Source: Pseudolysinimonas_A sp947085045 (GTDB taxonomy: Bacteria; Actinomycetota; Actinomycetes; Actinomycetales; Microbacteriaceae). Taken from it: DNA of 64,000 nucleotides. Numbering within the stretch: position 1 is the first letter of the stretch; each line of letters begins with the position of its first letter. The translations under genes were made by a program, and so were the position numbers. The notes beneath the pieces were generated by a model. That model was not told the DNA's origin and did no database searches. It worked only from the letters and a program-made list of their open reading frames with translations. Location of the stretch: the NCBI GenBank assembly GCA_947085045.1, contig CAMTUU010000004.1, forward strand, positions 1 through 64,000. The letters are read 5' to 3'. This document shows, in pieces, positions 41,798 through 50,272 of this stretch.

Positions 41798-42604
41798 GTG
41801 ACCGATCTTCTCGACCTCGCCCGCTCGATCACGCTCGAAGCCGGGGAGCTGGCGGCCCGGCGGCGACGCGAGGGCGTCGAGGTCGCCGCGACCAAGTCGA
41901 CGGTCGTGGATGTCGTCACCGAGGCCGATCGCGAGGTGGAGCGCCTCATCCTGCGCCGCATCCAGGACGCCCGCCCCGACGACGGGGTGCTCGGCGAAGA
42001 GGGCGCGTCGGTCGCCGGCACGAGCGGACTCACCTGGGTCGTCGACCCGATCGACGGCACTGTCAACTACCTCTACGGGCTCCCTCACTATGCGGTGAGC
42101 ATCGCGGTCGTCGAAGGCGACCCCGACCCGCTCACCTGGACGTCGAAGATCGGCGTCGTGTTCAACCCCGCGTCGGGCGAGCTGTTCACCGCCGAGGCCG
42201 GGGCCGGCGCGTACCTCGGCGACCGGCGGCTGCAGGTCGGCGAACCGGTTCCACTCGAACTCGCCCTCATCGCGACGGGGTTCGCCTACGCCGCAGAGAC
42301 GCGAGGGTTCCAGGGGGATGTCGTCGCCCGTCTGCTCCCGCAGGTGCGCGACATCCGGCGGCAGGGGACGGCATCCCTCGATCTCTGCTTCGTCGCCGAC
42401 GGGCGCTACGACGCGTACTTCGAACGCACGCTCAGCCCCTGGGATCACGCGGCGGGAGCGCTCGTCGCGCGCGAGGCCGGTGCGTCGGTGACCGGGATGC
42501 GGGGCGCGGCGCCCAGCCGCGACTTCATCCTCGCGGCGGAACCGTCGGTTGCGGCCGCTCTGGAAGCACTGCTCGACGAGTTGGGTGAGCTCGAGGAGTT
42601 CTGA
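41798..42604 (+). CDS. Inositol monophosphatase family protein
   Basis: 268 residues from GTG 41798. Metal sites are LGEEGAS (Glu), VVDPIDGTVNYLYGLPHY (DPIDGT) and TLSPWDHAAGALVAREAG (WD). Family members hydrolyse inositol-1-phosphate or related phosphates; actinobacteria use this for inositol lipids and mycothiol. The substrate is not fixed by the sequence. Confidence 0.93.
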   Translation: MTDLLDLARSITLEAGELAARRRREGVEVAATKSTVVDVVTEADREVERLILRRIQDARPDDGVLGEEGASVAGTSGLTWVVDPIDGTVNYLYGLPHYAVSIAVVEGDPDPLTWTSKIGVVFNPASGELFTAEAGAGAYLGDRRLQVGEPVPLELALIATGFAYAAETRGFQGDVVARLLPQVRDIRRQGTASLDLCFVADGRYDAYFERTLSPWDHAAGALVAREAGASVTGMRGAAPSRDFILAAEPSVAAALEALLDELGELEEF

Positions 42605-42718
42605 CGACAACGCGTCGCATTCCTGGGAATCGGCTCGGCAAGTGGAGACACCGTTGCCGATTCGTTATCGTTGGGGAGTTCACCCGGCGTCCACCCCAGC
42701 GCCGCCACCCGAAAGTCA

Positions 42719-42739
42719 CGGTCGACTTCGCCTCGACCG
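42719..42739 (+). promoter_or_regulatory. Hairpin just before the M23 peptidase ribosome binding site
   Basis: CGGTCGA, CTTCGCC, TCGACCG: a perfect 7-bp stem that ends a few bases before the AGGAG site of the peptidase gene, within a leader of about 150 bases. It could affect translation start. I find no known riboswitch pattern in this leader. Confidence 0.4.
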
Positions 42740-42757
42740 AACTCAGGAGTCCTACGC

Positions 42758-43753
42758 ATGACCGTTCCCCAGGAACGCGAGCACGAATCTTCCGCTCTCG
42801 ACATCTTGGGTTTCGGCACCCCTGCGGCCCTCGAGCCCGTCGCGGGTCCGGCCGAACCCGCGCATCCTTTCTCGGCCTCGCGCGAGGTCGTGGAACGCGA
42901 CGTCGCCTCCGCCCCGCTGACCCGTCGCGAACTGCGCGACCGGGAGCGATCGACGGATGAGGCGCCGCGACGCGGCGCATCCACCCCGCGCACCAAGGCT
43001 CGCCCGAAGCCGCGGCGGATGGCGAAGAAGACAAGCCGCCGGGACGCCGTGCGCATCGCGGGAGCGAAGAAGACCCTCGGCAAGCGCCTGCTCTCCTTCG
43101 GCGCGATGCTCTTCGCCGGGGCCCTCGCCTTCGGCATGACCGTGCCCGCCAACGCGTTCAACTCGATGAGCGACGAGGTTCTCGCCGAGTCGCTCGCGAT
43201 GAAGGCCCAGTCGGTCGAGGTCGACCCGACTCTCGTCTCGTTCTCGGCACGCGATGCCTGGACCGTCACCTCGTGGGCCCAGATGCTGAAGCTCCGCTAC
43301 GGCAACCGCAGCTTCGACTACACCGTGGGCACCGGCCCGATCCGGTGGCCCTTCCCGGTGGCGATTCCGATCTCGAGTGGCTTCGGCGACCGGGCGGCCC
43401 CCTGCCGCGGCTGCTCCACCAACCACTCCGGTCTCGACTTCGGGTCCGGTCCCGGGGCCGCGATCTTCTCGGTGGGGAGCGGCGTGGTCGTCGAGCGCAG
43501 CACCGGTGGCACCAGCTGGGGCAACTACGTCATCATCGAGAGCACCGTCGACGGCCAGACGTTCCAGGCCGGCTACGCGCACATGACGGCGGACTCGTCG
43601 GCCCTGCAGCTCGGCGACACGATCCAGGTGGGTGACTTCATCGGCTTGACCGGCGCCACCGGCCAGGTCTCCGGCCCGCACCTCCATCTCACGATCAGGG
43701 TCGACGGCACGCTCGTCGATCCCTTCACGTTCCTGCGTCGCTACGCGAGCTAG
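42758..43753 (+). CDS. M23 (LytM) family metallopeptidase, membrane anchored
   Basis: 331 residues from ATG 42758, with AGGAG eight bases upstream. A charged N-terminal region of about 110 residues (RRELRDRERSTDE, KARPKPRRMAKKTSRRDA) precedes a single anchor (LLSFGAMLFAGALAFGMTVP). The M23 domain covers the last 140 residues: zinc ligands NHSGLDFGSG (HxxxD) and GPHLHLTIRV (HxH). CRGCSTN near the zinc site is a feature of actinobacterial members. It cuts peptide cross-links of the wall or activates other hydrolases. The long basic N-terminus should face the cytoplasm. Confidence 0.92.
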   Translation: MTVPQEREHESSALDILGFGTPAALEPVAGPAEPAHPFSASREVVERDVASAPLTRRELRDRERSTDEAPRRGASTPRTKARPKPRRMAKKTSRRDAVRIAGAKKTLGKRLLSFGAMLFAGALAFGMTVPANAFNSMSDEVLAESLAMKAQSVEVDPTLVSFSARDAWTVTSWAQMLKLRYGNRSFDYTVGTGPIRWPFPVAIPISSGFGDRAAPCRGCSTNHSGLDFGSGPGAAIFSVGSGVVVERSTGGTSWGNYVIIESTVDGQTFQAGYAHMTADSSALQLGDTIQVGDFIGLTGATGQVSGPHLHLTIRVDGTLVDPFTFLRRYAS

Positions 43754-43801
43754 CCTCGGCTGTTCTCGACGCCGTGCGGTGCGCGACCGGGACGATCCCG
43801 G

Positions 43802-44002
43802 GTGAAGTCCCGTGACCTCTGGCGCGTGCTCTTCGCGACGACCGCGGCCCGCTGCGGGGGGTGCTGCTCGTCGTGGTTACCCCGTGCGTCGCCTACGTGA
43901 TCGTCGTCACCGGTCACTCAGACGCCAGGCGAGCCGATCGCGATAGTGGTGCTCGTGCGCCTGGTTCCGCGCCTCGCCCGCGACCAGGGACCGGGCACCT
44001 AG
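43802..44002 (+). pseudogene. Remnant of a membrane transporter gene
   Basis: Three frames in turn give protein-like pieces: VKSRDLWRVLFATTA from GTG 43802, then VLLVVVTPCVAYVIVVTGH from 43861, then PIAIVVLVRLVPRLARDQ up to TAG 44000. The second piece resembles a membrane segment of ACR3-type arsenite efflux proteins (LLV.TPC.dYVIvFT), but with so little left this is a weak match. The rest of the gap from 43754 holds nothing else. The stop shares CTAG with the convergent glucosidase. Confidence 0.4.
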
Positions 44003-45627
44003 GCGCCGCGCAACCAGACGGTGGTGTCGCCGGGAAGCACCCGGTCGCCCACCTCGGCGCTGGCGAGCACGACTTCACCGGCGGGCAGCGGCACCGGGGC
44101 GACGCCGGTGTTCGCGACGATGGTGAGATCGCCGGAGCGGAACGCGATCACTTCGGGAGCGGCATCCAGCCATTCGATCGTGCCGGTCGCGAGCGCGTGC
44201 TCGCGCCGGGCGGCGATGCCGGCGGTGTAGAGCTCGAGGGTCGAACCCGGCACACCCCGCTGGGTGTCGCGGGCGTACGACGGCCAGGACTCCGGCTGCG
44301 GAAGCCACGAGTCTCCGGTCGGGCTGAACCCGGAGGCGGGGGCATCCGCCTCCCACGGGATCGGCACGCGGCATCCGTCGCGACCGTAGAGCTTGCCGCC
44401 GGTGCGGAAGAACGTCGGATCCTGGCGGGCGGCATCCGGGAGCTCCACGACCTCGGGCAGGCCGAGCTCTTCGCCCTGGAAGACGTAGGCCGAACCGGGG
44501 AGCGCGAGCATGAAGGCGGTCGCCGCGCGGCCTCGACGCAACCCGACGACCTCGTCGGGTTTGCGCGGCGAGTTCGGCCCGAGCCCGTCGCCTTGCGTCG
44601 GCGGGGGCACGAGGGCGAGACGGGAGGGATGCCGGATGACATCGTGGTTCGAGAGCACCCAGGTGCTCGGGGCTCCGACCCCGCCGAACGCCGTGATCGA
44701 GTCGTCGACGACCCGGCGCAGCGCCGCGGCACCCCACGGCGTCTCGAGGTAGGCGAAGTTGAACGCCTGATGCATCTCGTCGGGACGCACCCAGTTGGCC
44801 ATCTTGCTGAGCGGCCGCACCCACGCCTCGGCGATCAGCACCCGATCGGGGCCGTACTCCTCGAGCACTTTCCGCCAGTCGCGGTAGATCGCATGCACGC
44901 CGTCCTGCGCCCAGTACGGCACGTCGGGCTCGTCGCCGCCCATGCTGCCGCCGTCAGGGTCGGGGAGGTAGTCGGGCAGGCCGGCAGCCTTGATCAGCCC
45001 GTGTGCGACATCCACCCGGAAGCCGTCGACGCCGCGGTCGAGCCAGAACCGCAGGATCTCGCGGAACCGGTCCCACACCCACGGGTTCGTCCAGTCGAAG
45101 TCGGGCTGGCTCGAGTCGAACAGGTGGAGGTACCACTGGCCGTCGGGCACGCGGGTCCACGCGGGACCGCCGAACACCGAACGCCAGTTGTTCGGCGGCA
45201 GGTCGCCGGCGGGGCCGAGTCCGTCGCGGAACAGGTAGCGTGCCCGCTCGTCCGAACCGGGACCCGCGGCGAGCGCCGCCTGGAACCACGGATGCGCGCT
45301 CGAGGAGTGGTTCGGCACGAGGTCGACGACGACCTTCATCCCGAGGTCGTGGGCGCGAGCGAGCAGCACGTCGAAGTCGCCGAGAGAGCCGAACAGCGGG
45401 TCGACGTCGCAGTAGTCGGCGACGTCGTAGCCGGCGTCGCGCTGCGGCGAGGTCATGAACGGGGAGAGCCAGACGGCATCCACCCCCAGCTCGGCGAGCG
45501 AACGCAGGCGCTGCGTGATGCCGGCGAGGTCGCCGACACCGTCGCCGTCGGAGTCCGCGAAGGAGCGGGGGTACACCTGGTAGATGACGGCGGTGCGCCA
45601 CCAGTCGGTCGTCTGGGCGGAAGGCAT
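43999..45627 (-). CDS. GH13 alpha-glucosidase
   Basis: 542 residues from ATG 45627. Starts WWRTAVIYQVYPRSFADSDG, the usual oligo-1,6-glucosidase or alpha-glucosidase front. Catalytic residues: nucleophile in DGFRVDVAHG, acid in VLIAEAWVRP, and stabiliser in WVLSNHDVIRH. VVVDLVPNHSSSAHPWF is region I. Cytoplasmic, no signal peptide; it acts on short maltooligosaccharides or related alpha-glucosides. It is divergent from a second GH13 gene. Confidence 0.94.
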   Translation of the reverse strand: MPSAQTTDWWRTAVIYQVYPRSFADSDGDGVGDLAGITQRLRSLAELGVDAVWLSPFMTSPQRDAGYDVADYCDVDPLFGSLGDFDVLLARAHDLGMKVVVDLVPNHSSSAHPWFQAALAAGPGSDERARYLFRDGLGPAGDLPPNNWRSVFGGPAWTRVPDGQWYLHLFDSSQPDFDWTNPWVWDRFREILRFWLDRGVDGFRVDVAHGLIKAAGLPDYLPDPDGGSMGGDEPDVPYWAQDGVHAIYRDWRKVLEEYGPDRVLIAEAWVRPLSKMANWVRPDEMHQAFNFAYLETPWGAAALRRVVDDSITAFGGVGAPSTWVLSNHDVIRHPSRLALVPPPTQGDGLGPNSPRKPDEVVGLRRGRAATAFMLALPGSAYVFQGEELGLPEVVELPDAARQDPTFFRTGGKLYGRDGCRVPIPWEADAPASGFSPTGDSWLPQPESWPSYARDTQRGVPGSTLELYTAGIAARREHALATGTIEWLDAAPEVIAFRSGDLTIVANTGVAPVPLPAGEVVLASAEVGDRVLPGDTTVWLRGA

Positions 45628-45683
45628 CCATCGACCCTATCGGCGGTGACCTGACGGAAACATCGAGCCGGTAGCGTGCGATC

Positions 45684-47525
45684 GTGACGCCTCCCGCGGA
45701 CCTGTTCGCCGACCCTCACCACGATGGGTCGTCCTTCTACGTGTCGGATCTCGATCCGGAGCTCGGCGACCTCGTGCGGGTGCGCGTTCGGGTACCCGCG
45801 GCGTGGGGCGCGACGCGGGTGCGGGTGCGGGTGCGTCCCGATGGCGAGCCCTTCTTCGTGGACGCCACGCGGCGCGGCTCGCTGCCGCACGTCGAATGGT
45901 GGGAGGCGACGATCACCGTCGAGAATCCCGTGCACCCCTACCGGTTCCGCCTCGACCGCGGCGACGGCACCGCGCACTGGCTCAACGCCCGCGGCCTGCA
46001 CCGCCTGGACCCGCGGGATGCCGACGACTTCCGTCTGGTCGCGGGCGACGTGCCCCCGGCCTGGTCGGCGGGGTCGGTGATGTACCAGGTGTTCCCCGAC
46101 CGGTTTGCGCGCTCGGCCGCCGCCGACTCCCGGGAACTTCCCGACTGGGCCGAACCTGCGGCGTGGACCGACCCGGTCGATCCCGACCGACGGCACACGG
46201 CCGTGCAGTTCTACGGCGGAGACCTCGCCGGCGTGGGGCAGAGGCTCGACCACATCCAGGGTCTGGGCGTCGACCTGATCTACCTGACGCCGGTGTTCCC
46301 CGCCCGGTCGAACCACCGCTACGACGCGCTGTCGTTCGAGCACGTCGATCCGCTGCTCGGCGGCGACGAGGCGCTGATCTCCCTGGTGACCGCGGCACAC
46401 GACCGCGGGATGCGCGTGCTCGGCGACCTCACGACGAACCACTGCGGGGATGCCCACGAGTGGTTCCGGGCGGCGTACGGCAACCCGGGCGCCCCCGAGA
46501 GCGAGTTCTTCTACTGGCTCGACGAGGAGCAGCGCACCTACGTGTCGTGGCTCGGGGTCGCGAGTCTGCCGAAGTTCAACTGGAACTCCGCCGAACTGCG
46601 CCGCCGGTTCATCGAAGGCCCCGACTCGGTGGTCGCGAAGTGGCTCCGCGCCCCGTACCACCTCGACGGCTGGCGCATCGACGTCGCCAACATGACCGGC
46701 CGGTACCGCACCGACGACCTCAACGCCGAAGTGCGCCGCATCATCCGTCGCACGATGGCGGAGGTGAACCCCGACACCCTGCTGCTCGGTGAGTTCACCG
46801 GGGATGCCGCCGCCGACTTCGCGGGGGACGCCTGGCACGGCGCGATGACGTACGCGAACTTCACCCGCCCGGTCTGGAACTGGCTGCGCACCGCCGGCAG
46901 CCCCGCCGGGGGCGGACTCTCGATGATCGTGGGCGAGACGCAGGACTGGGACGGGTCGGAGGCCGTCGCCTCGCACCGGGAGTTCGCCGCCGGGTTCCCG
47001 TGGCGCGTGCGCACCCGCACGATGAACGCGCTCGACACCCACGACATCCCGCGCTTCGTGAACGACGCGCGCGACGGGGCCGTGCCGGTCGCCATCGGGC
47101 TCGCGATGACGATGCCCGGGCTGCCGGTGATCTGGCAGGGCGACGAGTTCGGGCTCACCGGGTCGGACGGCGAGGATTCGCGCACCCCGCTTCCCTGGGA
47201 CTCGGTGGATGCGGCCGCAGACCGGATCGCGTTGTACTCCCGGTTGGCTGCGCTACGCGCGCACACCCCGCTCGCCGAAGGCGGCCTGCGCTGGCTGCAC
47301 GCGTCGGCGGAGGCGATCGCCTTCGCGCGCGAGTGCCCCGAGGAGACCCTCGTGATCGTCGCCGCCCGTTCGGCCGGGACGATCGAGATCGGCCTCGACC
47401 TCACGGACGCCGAGCTGCTGATCGCGGAGGGGGGCGTTCGGGCGAGGGGCTCGCAGGTGACCACCGACGGCGCCGCGTTCGCGGTCTGGGCGGTCGCCGG
47501 AACGACCGCCCCCGCCTGGGACTAG
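45684..47525 (+). CDS. GH13 cyclomaltodextrinase/neopullulanase-like enzyme
   Basis: 613 residues from GTG 45684. The N-terminal 125 residues are a beta-rich CBM34-like domain (RVRVRVPAAWGATRVRVRVR). The GH13 barrel starts at SVMYQVFPDRFARS. Catalytic parts: DGWRIDVANM (nucleophile), LLLGEFTGDA (acid), NALDTHDIPRF (stabiliser). The CBM34 plus GH13 layout fits the cyclomaltodextrinase, maltogenic amylase and neopullulanase group. It should act with the divergent alpha-glucosidase on maltodextrins, but no transporter gene is next to it. Confidence 0.93.
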   Translation: MTPPADLFADPHHDGSSFYVSDLDPELGDLVRVRVRVPAAWGATRVRVRVRPDGEPFFVDATRRGSLPHVEWWEATITVENPVHPYRFRLDRGDGTAHWLNARGLHRLDPRDADDFRLVAGDVPPAWSAGSVMYQVFPDRFARSAAADSRELPDWAEPAAWTDPVDPDRRHTAVQFYGGDLAGVGQRLDHIQGLGVDLIYLTPVFPARSNHRYDALSFEHVDPLLGGDEALISLVTAAHDRGMRVLGDLTTNHCGDAHEWFRAAYGNPGAPESEFFYWLDEEQRTYVSWLGVASLPKFNWNSAELRRRFIEGPDSVVAKWLRAPYHLDGWRIDVANMTGRYRTDDLNAEVRRIIRRTMAEVNPDTLLLGEFTGDAAADFAGDAWHGAMTYANFTRPVWNWLRTAGSPAGGGLSMIVGETQDWDGSEAVASHREFAAGFPWRVRTRTMNALDTHDIPRFVNDARDGAVPVAIGLAMTMPGLPVIWQGDEFGLTGSDGEDSRTPLPWDSVDAAADRIALYSRLAALRAHTPLAEGGLRWLHASAEAIAFARECPEETLVIVAARSAGTIEIGLDLTDAELLIAEGGVRARGSQVTTDGAAFAVWAVAGTTAPAWD

Positions 47526-47999
47526 ACCCCCGCCGCCGCGATGATGTCGGCCGTCGCCTCCGGCTGCGAGAGGAACGGCGGATGGCTGGTGTCGAACCGG
47601 TGCACGGTCGATCCGGTCCGGCCCGACAGCGCCTCCTGCGCGCACACGGGGAAGATGGCATCCCGTTCGGCGGCGCGACGTTCGCGGCGGCCACGTCGGT
47701 AGGCAGATCGGTGAAGAACAGGCTCTCGGCGGGCTCTGCGTTCGCGGTGCCGACGAGCGCCTGAGTCGTCGGCACGCCGCCGTAGGAGTGCGCGACGACC
47801 ATGACCGGTCCGTCGATCGCGGCCACGGCATCCTGCACCGCCTTCGTGTCGTCGGCGAGCCCGAGTTCTGCCTTGTTGGTGGCGTGCACCGTCGGCAGGT
47901 CGATCGCGTGCACCGCGCGACCCTGCGCCTCGAGCAGCGGGATGACGGCATCCCAGCACCAGGCGCCGTGCCAGGCGCCGTGGACGAGACCCGGGCAGG
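47522..47999 (-). pseudogene. Alpha/beta hydrolase, truncated and frameshifted
   Basis: The minus strand reads PGLVHGAWHGAWCWDAVIPL (oxyanion start), then VMVVAHSYGGVPTTQALVG (nucleophile elbow, HSYGG). Near 47660 the frame changes, and the end reads GRTGSTVHRFDTSHPPFLSQ with the catalytic His. The cap and acid regions (60-80 residues) are missing, and there is no start codon before the oxyanion strand. It meets the AraC remnant head to head near 48000, as if one deletion had cut the fronts of both. Confidence 0.7.
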
Positions 48000-48022
48000 C
48001 GCTCGCCGTACAGGCGCGACCG

Positions 48023-48448
48023 ATGTTCGCCGAGATCGAAGCCGGGCGACCGGAGGTCGCCGCCGCGATGGCCGCGCCGGTTCGGGCGTCGCTCGGGGTG
48101 CTGGCGTCGTCCGCGCCCGACTCGCCGCGACGGCTCGACGATCTCAAGGCGGTCGCCCGCGCACGGCTCGCCTCCGCGTCGCTGCGGGCGGAGGACGTCG
48201 GGCAGGCTTTCGGCGTCTCGGCGCGCACCGTGCAGGCCGAGTTCGCGTCCGCGGGAGAGACCTTCGCCGGTTGGCTGCTCGGCGAGCGGCTCGACCTCGC
48301 GCACACCCGGCTCACGGCATCCGCCTGGCGTTCCCGCTCGATCGCGGAGATCGCCGCCGCCTGCGGCTTCCGCGACCCGACGCACTTCCACCGCGTCCTC
48401 CGAGGACGCTTCGACACGACGCCCGGCGACCTGCGTCCGCGGCGCTGA
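48023..48448 (+). pseudogene. AraC-family regulator, N-terminally truncated
   Basis: Only the C-terminal part is present: DDLKAVARARLASASLRAED, VGQAFGVSARTVQAEFASAG and AEIAAACGFRDPTHFHRVLR give the two HTH motifs of an AraC DNA-binding domain. The front (effector domain) is missing, and upstream sequence belongs to the opposite-strand hydrolase remnant. ATG 48023 could still give 141 residues, but no ribosome binding site is seen. It may be inactive or a constitutive DNA-binding stub. Confidence 0.65.
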
Positions 48449-48512
48449 TCCGTTCAGTCGCCCGGCGCGCGGATGCTAAAGTCTCCTGGTGCCTCGGCTC
48501 GTCCGAGGCCAC

Positions 48513-48584
<72 letters not shown>

Positions 48585-48628
48585 CGGCACCCTCGCCGGT
48601 GCACCAAGCGGCGACGAGGGCAGCCCTT

Positions 48629-48702
48629 GGCTGAGTAGCTCAGTTGGTTAGAGCGCACGACTCATAATCGTGAGGTCGCGGGATCGTGCCCCGCCTCAGC
48701 TA
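48629..48702 (+). tRNA. tRNA-Met (CAT), with unusual T loop
   Basis: 74 bases. Acceptor GGCTGAG with CTCAGCT (G1-T72 wobble), anticodon loop CTCATAA (CAT), T stem GCGGG/CCCGC. The T loop reads ATCGTGC: position 54 is A and 58 is T, the reverse of the almost universal T54 and A58. The 3' end reads ACCG, so CCA is not encoded. The mismatched acceptor end and the D arm favour the elongator type. Confidence 0.92.
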
Positions 48703-48710
48703 CCGATTCC

Positions 48711-49013
48711 TCATTCGTCGAGCAAAGCCAGCGCGTCTCGCGCTCGTTCCAGCTGCGCCGACTCGTCGCCGTCCCACCACGTGGGGCCGCGCTCGCCGAG
48801 CCCGTGTTTCGCCAACCCCACCCGGCGGCGGGCGTCGGCCACGGCATCCTCATCGCCTGCCTTCTTCGCGTTCTTGACGGACGCCCGGGCTCGACCCAGA
48901 TGCGACTTCAGCTGCTCGACGACATCCGCGGGCAGCGACGGGCCGGTGCGACGCCAGCGGCGGCCGTCGACGACCAGCCACCGCTCGTCGTCGGCGGCGG
49001 AGGGTTCAGGCAC
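48711..49013 (-). CDS. Hypothetical protein
   Basis: 100 residues from GTG 49013. An N-terminal strand pair (ERWLVVDGRRWRRTGPSLPA) is followed by a helical charged region (QLKSHLGRARASVKNAKKAG, ARRRVGLAKHGLGERGPTWW). Proteins of this kind are widespread in Actinobacteria, often named Tol-like without evidence. It overlaps the oxidoreductase gene by 8 bases, so it is its co-translated partner. Function unknown. Confidence 0.75.
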   Translation of the reverse strand: MPEPSAADDERWLVVDGRRWRRTGPSLPADVVEQLKSHLGRARASVKNAKKAGDEDAVADARRRVGLAKHGLGERGPTWWDGDESAQLERARDALALLDE

Positions 49014-50199
49014 GGCCCTGGGTGATCAGGTGCCAGTAGACCCAGGGCAGGATGTGGCGGTCGAAGACCCAGGTGAGTCGGCGTTCACGGGCGAGCCCCT
49101 TCCAGAACGGGATCGTCGGCTTCGGTCGGTCCTGGTCGTCGAACTCGGCGAATACGACCGTGCCCCGCGAGACGGTGAACGGCGCGACCGTGTAGCCGGT
49201 GTACCGCTCGCTCGGCTCGCGGCCCTCGCGCACGGCTCGCAGGTTGAGCGCGAGCACCTTCGTCTGCTTGCGCAACGCCCCGCCCGACTTGGCGTTGAGC
49301 GTCGCGGCGGCGTCGCCGAGCGCCCACACGTCGGGATGCCGACGCGAGCGGAGCGTGAACGGATCGATCGCGACGAACCCGTCGGCGTCGTCGTCGCTGA
49401 GCCCCGAATCGGCGATCCAGCTCGGCGCGCGCTGCGGCGGCACGGCATTGAGCACGTCGAACGCGATCTGCTCCTCGCCGCCGTCGAGGGAGCGCACCGT
49501 CGCGATCTGCGTGGCGGCATCCACGGCGGTGAGTTCCGCGGAGTACCGCACCTCGATGCCGTACTCCGCGACCTTGCGCTCGAGTTCGGCGTCGACGATC
49601 GGCACCGGGAAGATGGTCGGGGTCGGCACGACGAGCACCACGCGGATGTCGTCGAGCACCCCGATCGCGCGCCAGTAGTCGCACGCGAGGTACATCGGCT
49701 TCTGCGCAGCCCCCGCGCAGCTCGCAGGCCCGGGCGGCTGGGTGAAGACGACGGTGCCGCTGCGCAGCTTCTTGAGCAGCCGGGAGGTCTTGGCGGCGAG
49801 GTCGAACTCGTAGTGCGACGAGACGCGCGGGGTGCCGATCGCGTCGGCGAGACCCGGCACGAGATCCCAGCGGTTCTCGATGCCCGGGCAGACGATGAGG
49901 TGCCGGTACTCGACCTGGTCGCCGGACACTAGCGTGACGACGCGTTGGTCGGCGTCGACCCTGGTGACCCGGCTACGAATCCACTCGACGCCGCGCGGCG
50001 TCGCTTCGGTCTGCGGGCGCTTCGCCTGACTCGCCCGCGCGGTGCCGCCGGCCACATGCGAGAAGAGGGGTTGGTAGAGGTGCTCGAGGCGCGGCTCGAT
50101 GATCGCGATGTCGGAGACGCCGGAACGGTGCAGGCGGCCGGCGACCGACGTGCCGGCATTGCCGCCGCCCACGACGACGACCTCGTGGAAGAGACGCAT
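49006..50199 (-). CDS. Sulfide:quinone oxidoreductase-like flavoprotein
   Basis: 397 residues from ATG 50199. FAD motif EVVVVGGGNAGTSVAGRLHR (residues 5-24), PRLEHLYQPLFSHVAGG typical of SQR-like proteins, second Rossmann-like part, and ALGDAAATLNAKSGGALRKQ near the end. One redox cysteine is visible (PASCAGAAQK); the full set of catalytic cysteines of true SQR is not clear. It could be SQR, an NDH-2-like enzyme or a related membrane-bound flavoprotein. Confidence 0.85.
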   Translation of the reverse strand: MRLFHEVVVVGGGNAGTSVAGRLHRSGVSDIAIIEPRLEHLYQPLFSHVAGGTARASQAKRPQTEATPRGVEWIRSRVTRVDADQRVVTLVSGDQVEYRHLIVCPGIENRWDLVPGLADAIGTPRVSSHYEFDLAAKTSRLLKKLRSGTVVFTQPPGPASCAGAAQKPMYLACDYWRAIGVLDDIRVVLVVPTPTIFPVPIVDAELERKVAEYGIEVRYSAELTAVDAATQIATVRSLDGGEEQIAFDVLNAVPPQRAPSWIADSGLSDDDADGFVAIDPFTLRSRRHPDVWALGDAAATLNAKSGGALRKQTKVLALNLRAVREGREPSERYTGYTVAPFTVSRGTVVFAEFDDQDRPKPTIPFWKGLARERRLTWVFDRHILPWVYWHLITQGRA

Positions 50200-50272
50200 G
50201 TGCGCCACCGTAGGTCGGCATCCTGCGAACGGGCGGGTCTTCCCCTGGGGGCGGCGGCGAGCTAAGCGGGGA

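Noticed and set aside
42605..42757. Possible ydaO/c-di-AMP riboswitch before the M23 peptidase
   Set aside because: Such switches occur before actinobacterial wall hydrolases, but the conserved pairing and sequence blocks were not seen; only a simple hairpin is present.
44518..45458. Plus-strand frames opposite the alpha-glucosidase
   Set aside because: Antisense shadows; the minus strand carries all GH13 catalytic motifs.
48662..48853. Minus-strand frame across tRNA-Met
   Set aside because: It reads through the tRNA and into the next gene without a start site.
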